DNA of 64,000 nt from Moraxella sp. FZFQ2102 (GTDB lineage Bacteria; Pseudomonadota; Gammaproteobacteria; Pseudomonadales; Moraxellaceae): NCBI RefSeq assembly GCF_024137865.1, contig NZ_CP099960.1, forward strand, positions 124,001 through 188,000, given 5' to 3'. Positions 62,987-64,000 of the stretch are shown in pieces. The notes below the pieces were generated by a model that saw only the letters and a list, made by a program, of their open reading frames with translations, ran no database searches and had not been told where the DNA came from. The translations under genes and the position numbers were made by a program. Positions within the stretch are counted from its first letter, which is position 1; each line of letters begins with the position of its first letter.

Positions 62987-64000
62987 GTGTCTACATTTAC
63001 CGATTATAAAGTAGCTGACATCAGCCTTGCCGACTTCGGTCGTAAAGAAATCCGCCTCGCCGAAACCGAAATGCCTGCTCTAATGGGTCTGCGTAAGCGT
63101 TATGCTGCCGCTCAGCCACTGGCTGGTGCCAAAATCGTCGGCTGTATCCATATGACCATTCAGACAGCCGTTTTGATTGAGACTTTGGTGGCATTGGGCG
63201 CTGAAGTTCGCTGGACTTCTTGCAACATCTTCTCAACCCAAGACCACGCCGCCGCTGCCATCGCCGCTGCTGGTATTCCTGTATTTGCTTGGAAAGGCGA
63301 AACCGAAGAAGAATACGAGTGGTGTCTAGAACAACAAATCCACCAAGACGGCAAACTGTGGGATGCCAACATCATCCTAGATGACGGTGGTGATTTGACC
63401 GCATTGATTCACGACAAATACCCACAAATGCTCGATAAAATCCACGGTATCTCTGAAGAGACCACCACAGGCGTACACCGCCTAATCGAGATGCTGGGCA
63501 ATGGCACACTCAAAGTCCCTGCCATCAATGTCAATGATGCTGTCACCAAATCAAAAAATGACAACAAATACGGCTGCCGCCACTCACTAAACGACGCCAT
63601 CAAGCGTGGTACAGATATGCTTCTATCAGGTCGTCGTGCACTGGTCATCGGCTACGGTGATGTGGGCAAAGGCTCAGCACAGTCGCTACGCCAAGAAGGT
63701 ATGATCGTGCGTGTGTCTGAGATTGACCCAATCTGTGCGATGCAGGCGTGCATGGATGGCTATGAAGTCGTCTCGCCATTCGTCGGCGGCGACCAAGCCC
63801 AAGGCGTGAACACCGCCCTACTTCAAGACACCGATTTGATCGTGACCACCACGGGTAACTATCATGTGTGCAATAGCGAGATGCTAAAAGCCCTAAAATC
63901 AACCGCTGTCGTGTGTAACATCGGTCACTTTGATACCGAGATTGACACTCAGTTCATGCGTGACAACTGGAAATGGGTGGAAGTCAAGCCGCAAGTGCAT
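62987..64000 (+). CDS. ahcY: S-adenosylhomocysteinase (cut by window edge)
   Basis: The first 338 codons from a GTG start with AAGGAG eight bases ahead; the frame runs off the window without a stop. It splits S-adenosylhomocysteine into adenosine and homocysteine. [45 protein letters not shown] and the NAD-binding [11 protein letters not shown] are present. The family is ~430-470 residues, so about a quarter is missing. Confidence 0.97.
   Translation, partial: MSTFTDYKVADISLADFGRKEIRLAETEMPALMGLRKRYAAAQPLAGAKIVGCIHMTIQTAVLIETLVALGAEVRWTSCNIFSTQDHAAAAIAAAGIPVFAWKGETEEEYEWCLEQQIHQDGKLWDANIILDDGGDLTALIHDKYPQMLDKIHGISEETTTGVHRLIEMLGNGTLKVPAINVNDAVTKSKNDNKYGCRHSLNDAIKRGTDMLLSGRRALVIGYGDVGKGSAQSLRQEGMIVRVSEIDPICAMQACMDGYEVVSPFVGGDQAQGVNTALLQDTDLIVTTTGNYHVCNSEMLKALKSTAVVCNIGHFDTEIDTQFMRDNWKWVEVKPQVH

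Overview
The window looks like chromosomal DNA of a gammaproteobacterium of the Moraxellaceae (Moraxella/Psychrobacter type). This is inferred from the overall flavour of the housekeeping proteins (RlmKL, RhlB, GlnE, a CysB-like regulator, a Tus relay without TusB, GpsA with an N-terminal extension). No rRNA or tRNA is present to confirm it. Most of the window is ordinary core genome in short convergent or divergent units separated by clear Rho-independent terminators.

Layout: 1-13.7 kb holds the end of a probable DUF3482 protein, doxX, a UbiB-like kinase, moeB, prmC, an AmpG-like permease, a CysB-like regulator, a DASS symporter, xseB, pncB, lipB, ppa and a phospholipase-D-like lipoprotein. 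At 13.9-16.8 kb an MFS transporter is followed by an IS3-family element that has jumped into the loop of a terminator hairpin. At 16.8-22.6 kb lie rpiA, the SRP RNA, sixA, gpsA, a nitroreductase, zapE, an alpha/beta hydrolase and a small lipoprotein.

The accessory island is 22.7-36.8 kb. It is a complete type I-C CRISPR-Cas locus on the minus strand: cas3, cas5c, cas8c (with a likely internal cas11c start), cas7, cas4, an OLD-like ATPase-TOPRIM gene, cas1 and cas2. After these come a leader with a promoter and an array of 47 repeats and 46 spacers. Beyond the old end of the array are decayed repeats, an IS remnant, and a compact two-gene unit of a 21-residue hydrophobic peptide and a ribbon-helix-helix protein, driven by a near-consensus promoter inside a 13-bp inverted repeat. 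The cas genes carry several exact Neisseriaceae DNA uptake sequences, which do not belong in a Moraxellaceae genome. The locus therefore probably came from a Neisseriaceae donor. The two things most worth following up are the OLD-like gene inside the cas operon and the peptide/RHH module next to degenerate CRISPR repeats.

From 36.8 to 64 kb core genes resume: an oxidoreductase-like small protein, ilvE, glnE, tusDCE, a tautomerase, trmL, an entericidin-like peptide, hemW, rhlB, a secreted hypothetical protein, a cold-shock gene, aroQ, a TfoX-like gene, ttcA, rlmKL with a long basic tail, an MscS channel, lysO, xseA, nfsB, dusB, a TatD nuclease, a second MscS channel, a BtuB-like receptor and, at the edge, ahcY behind a probable SAH riboswitch.
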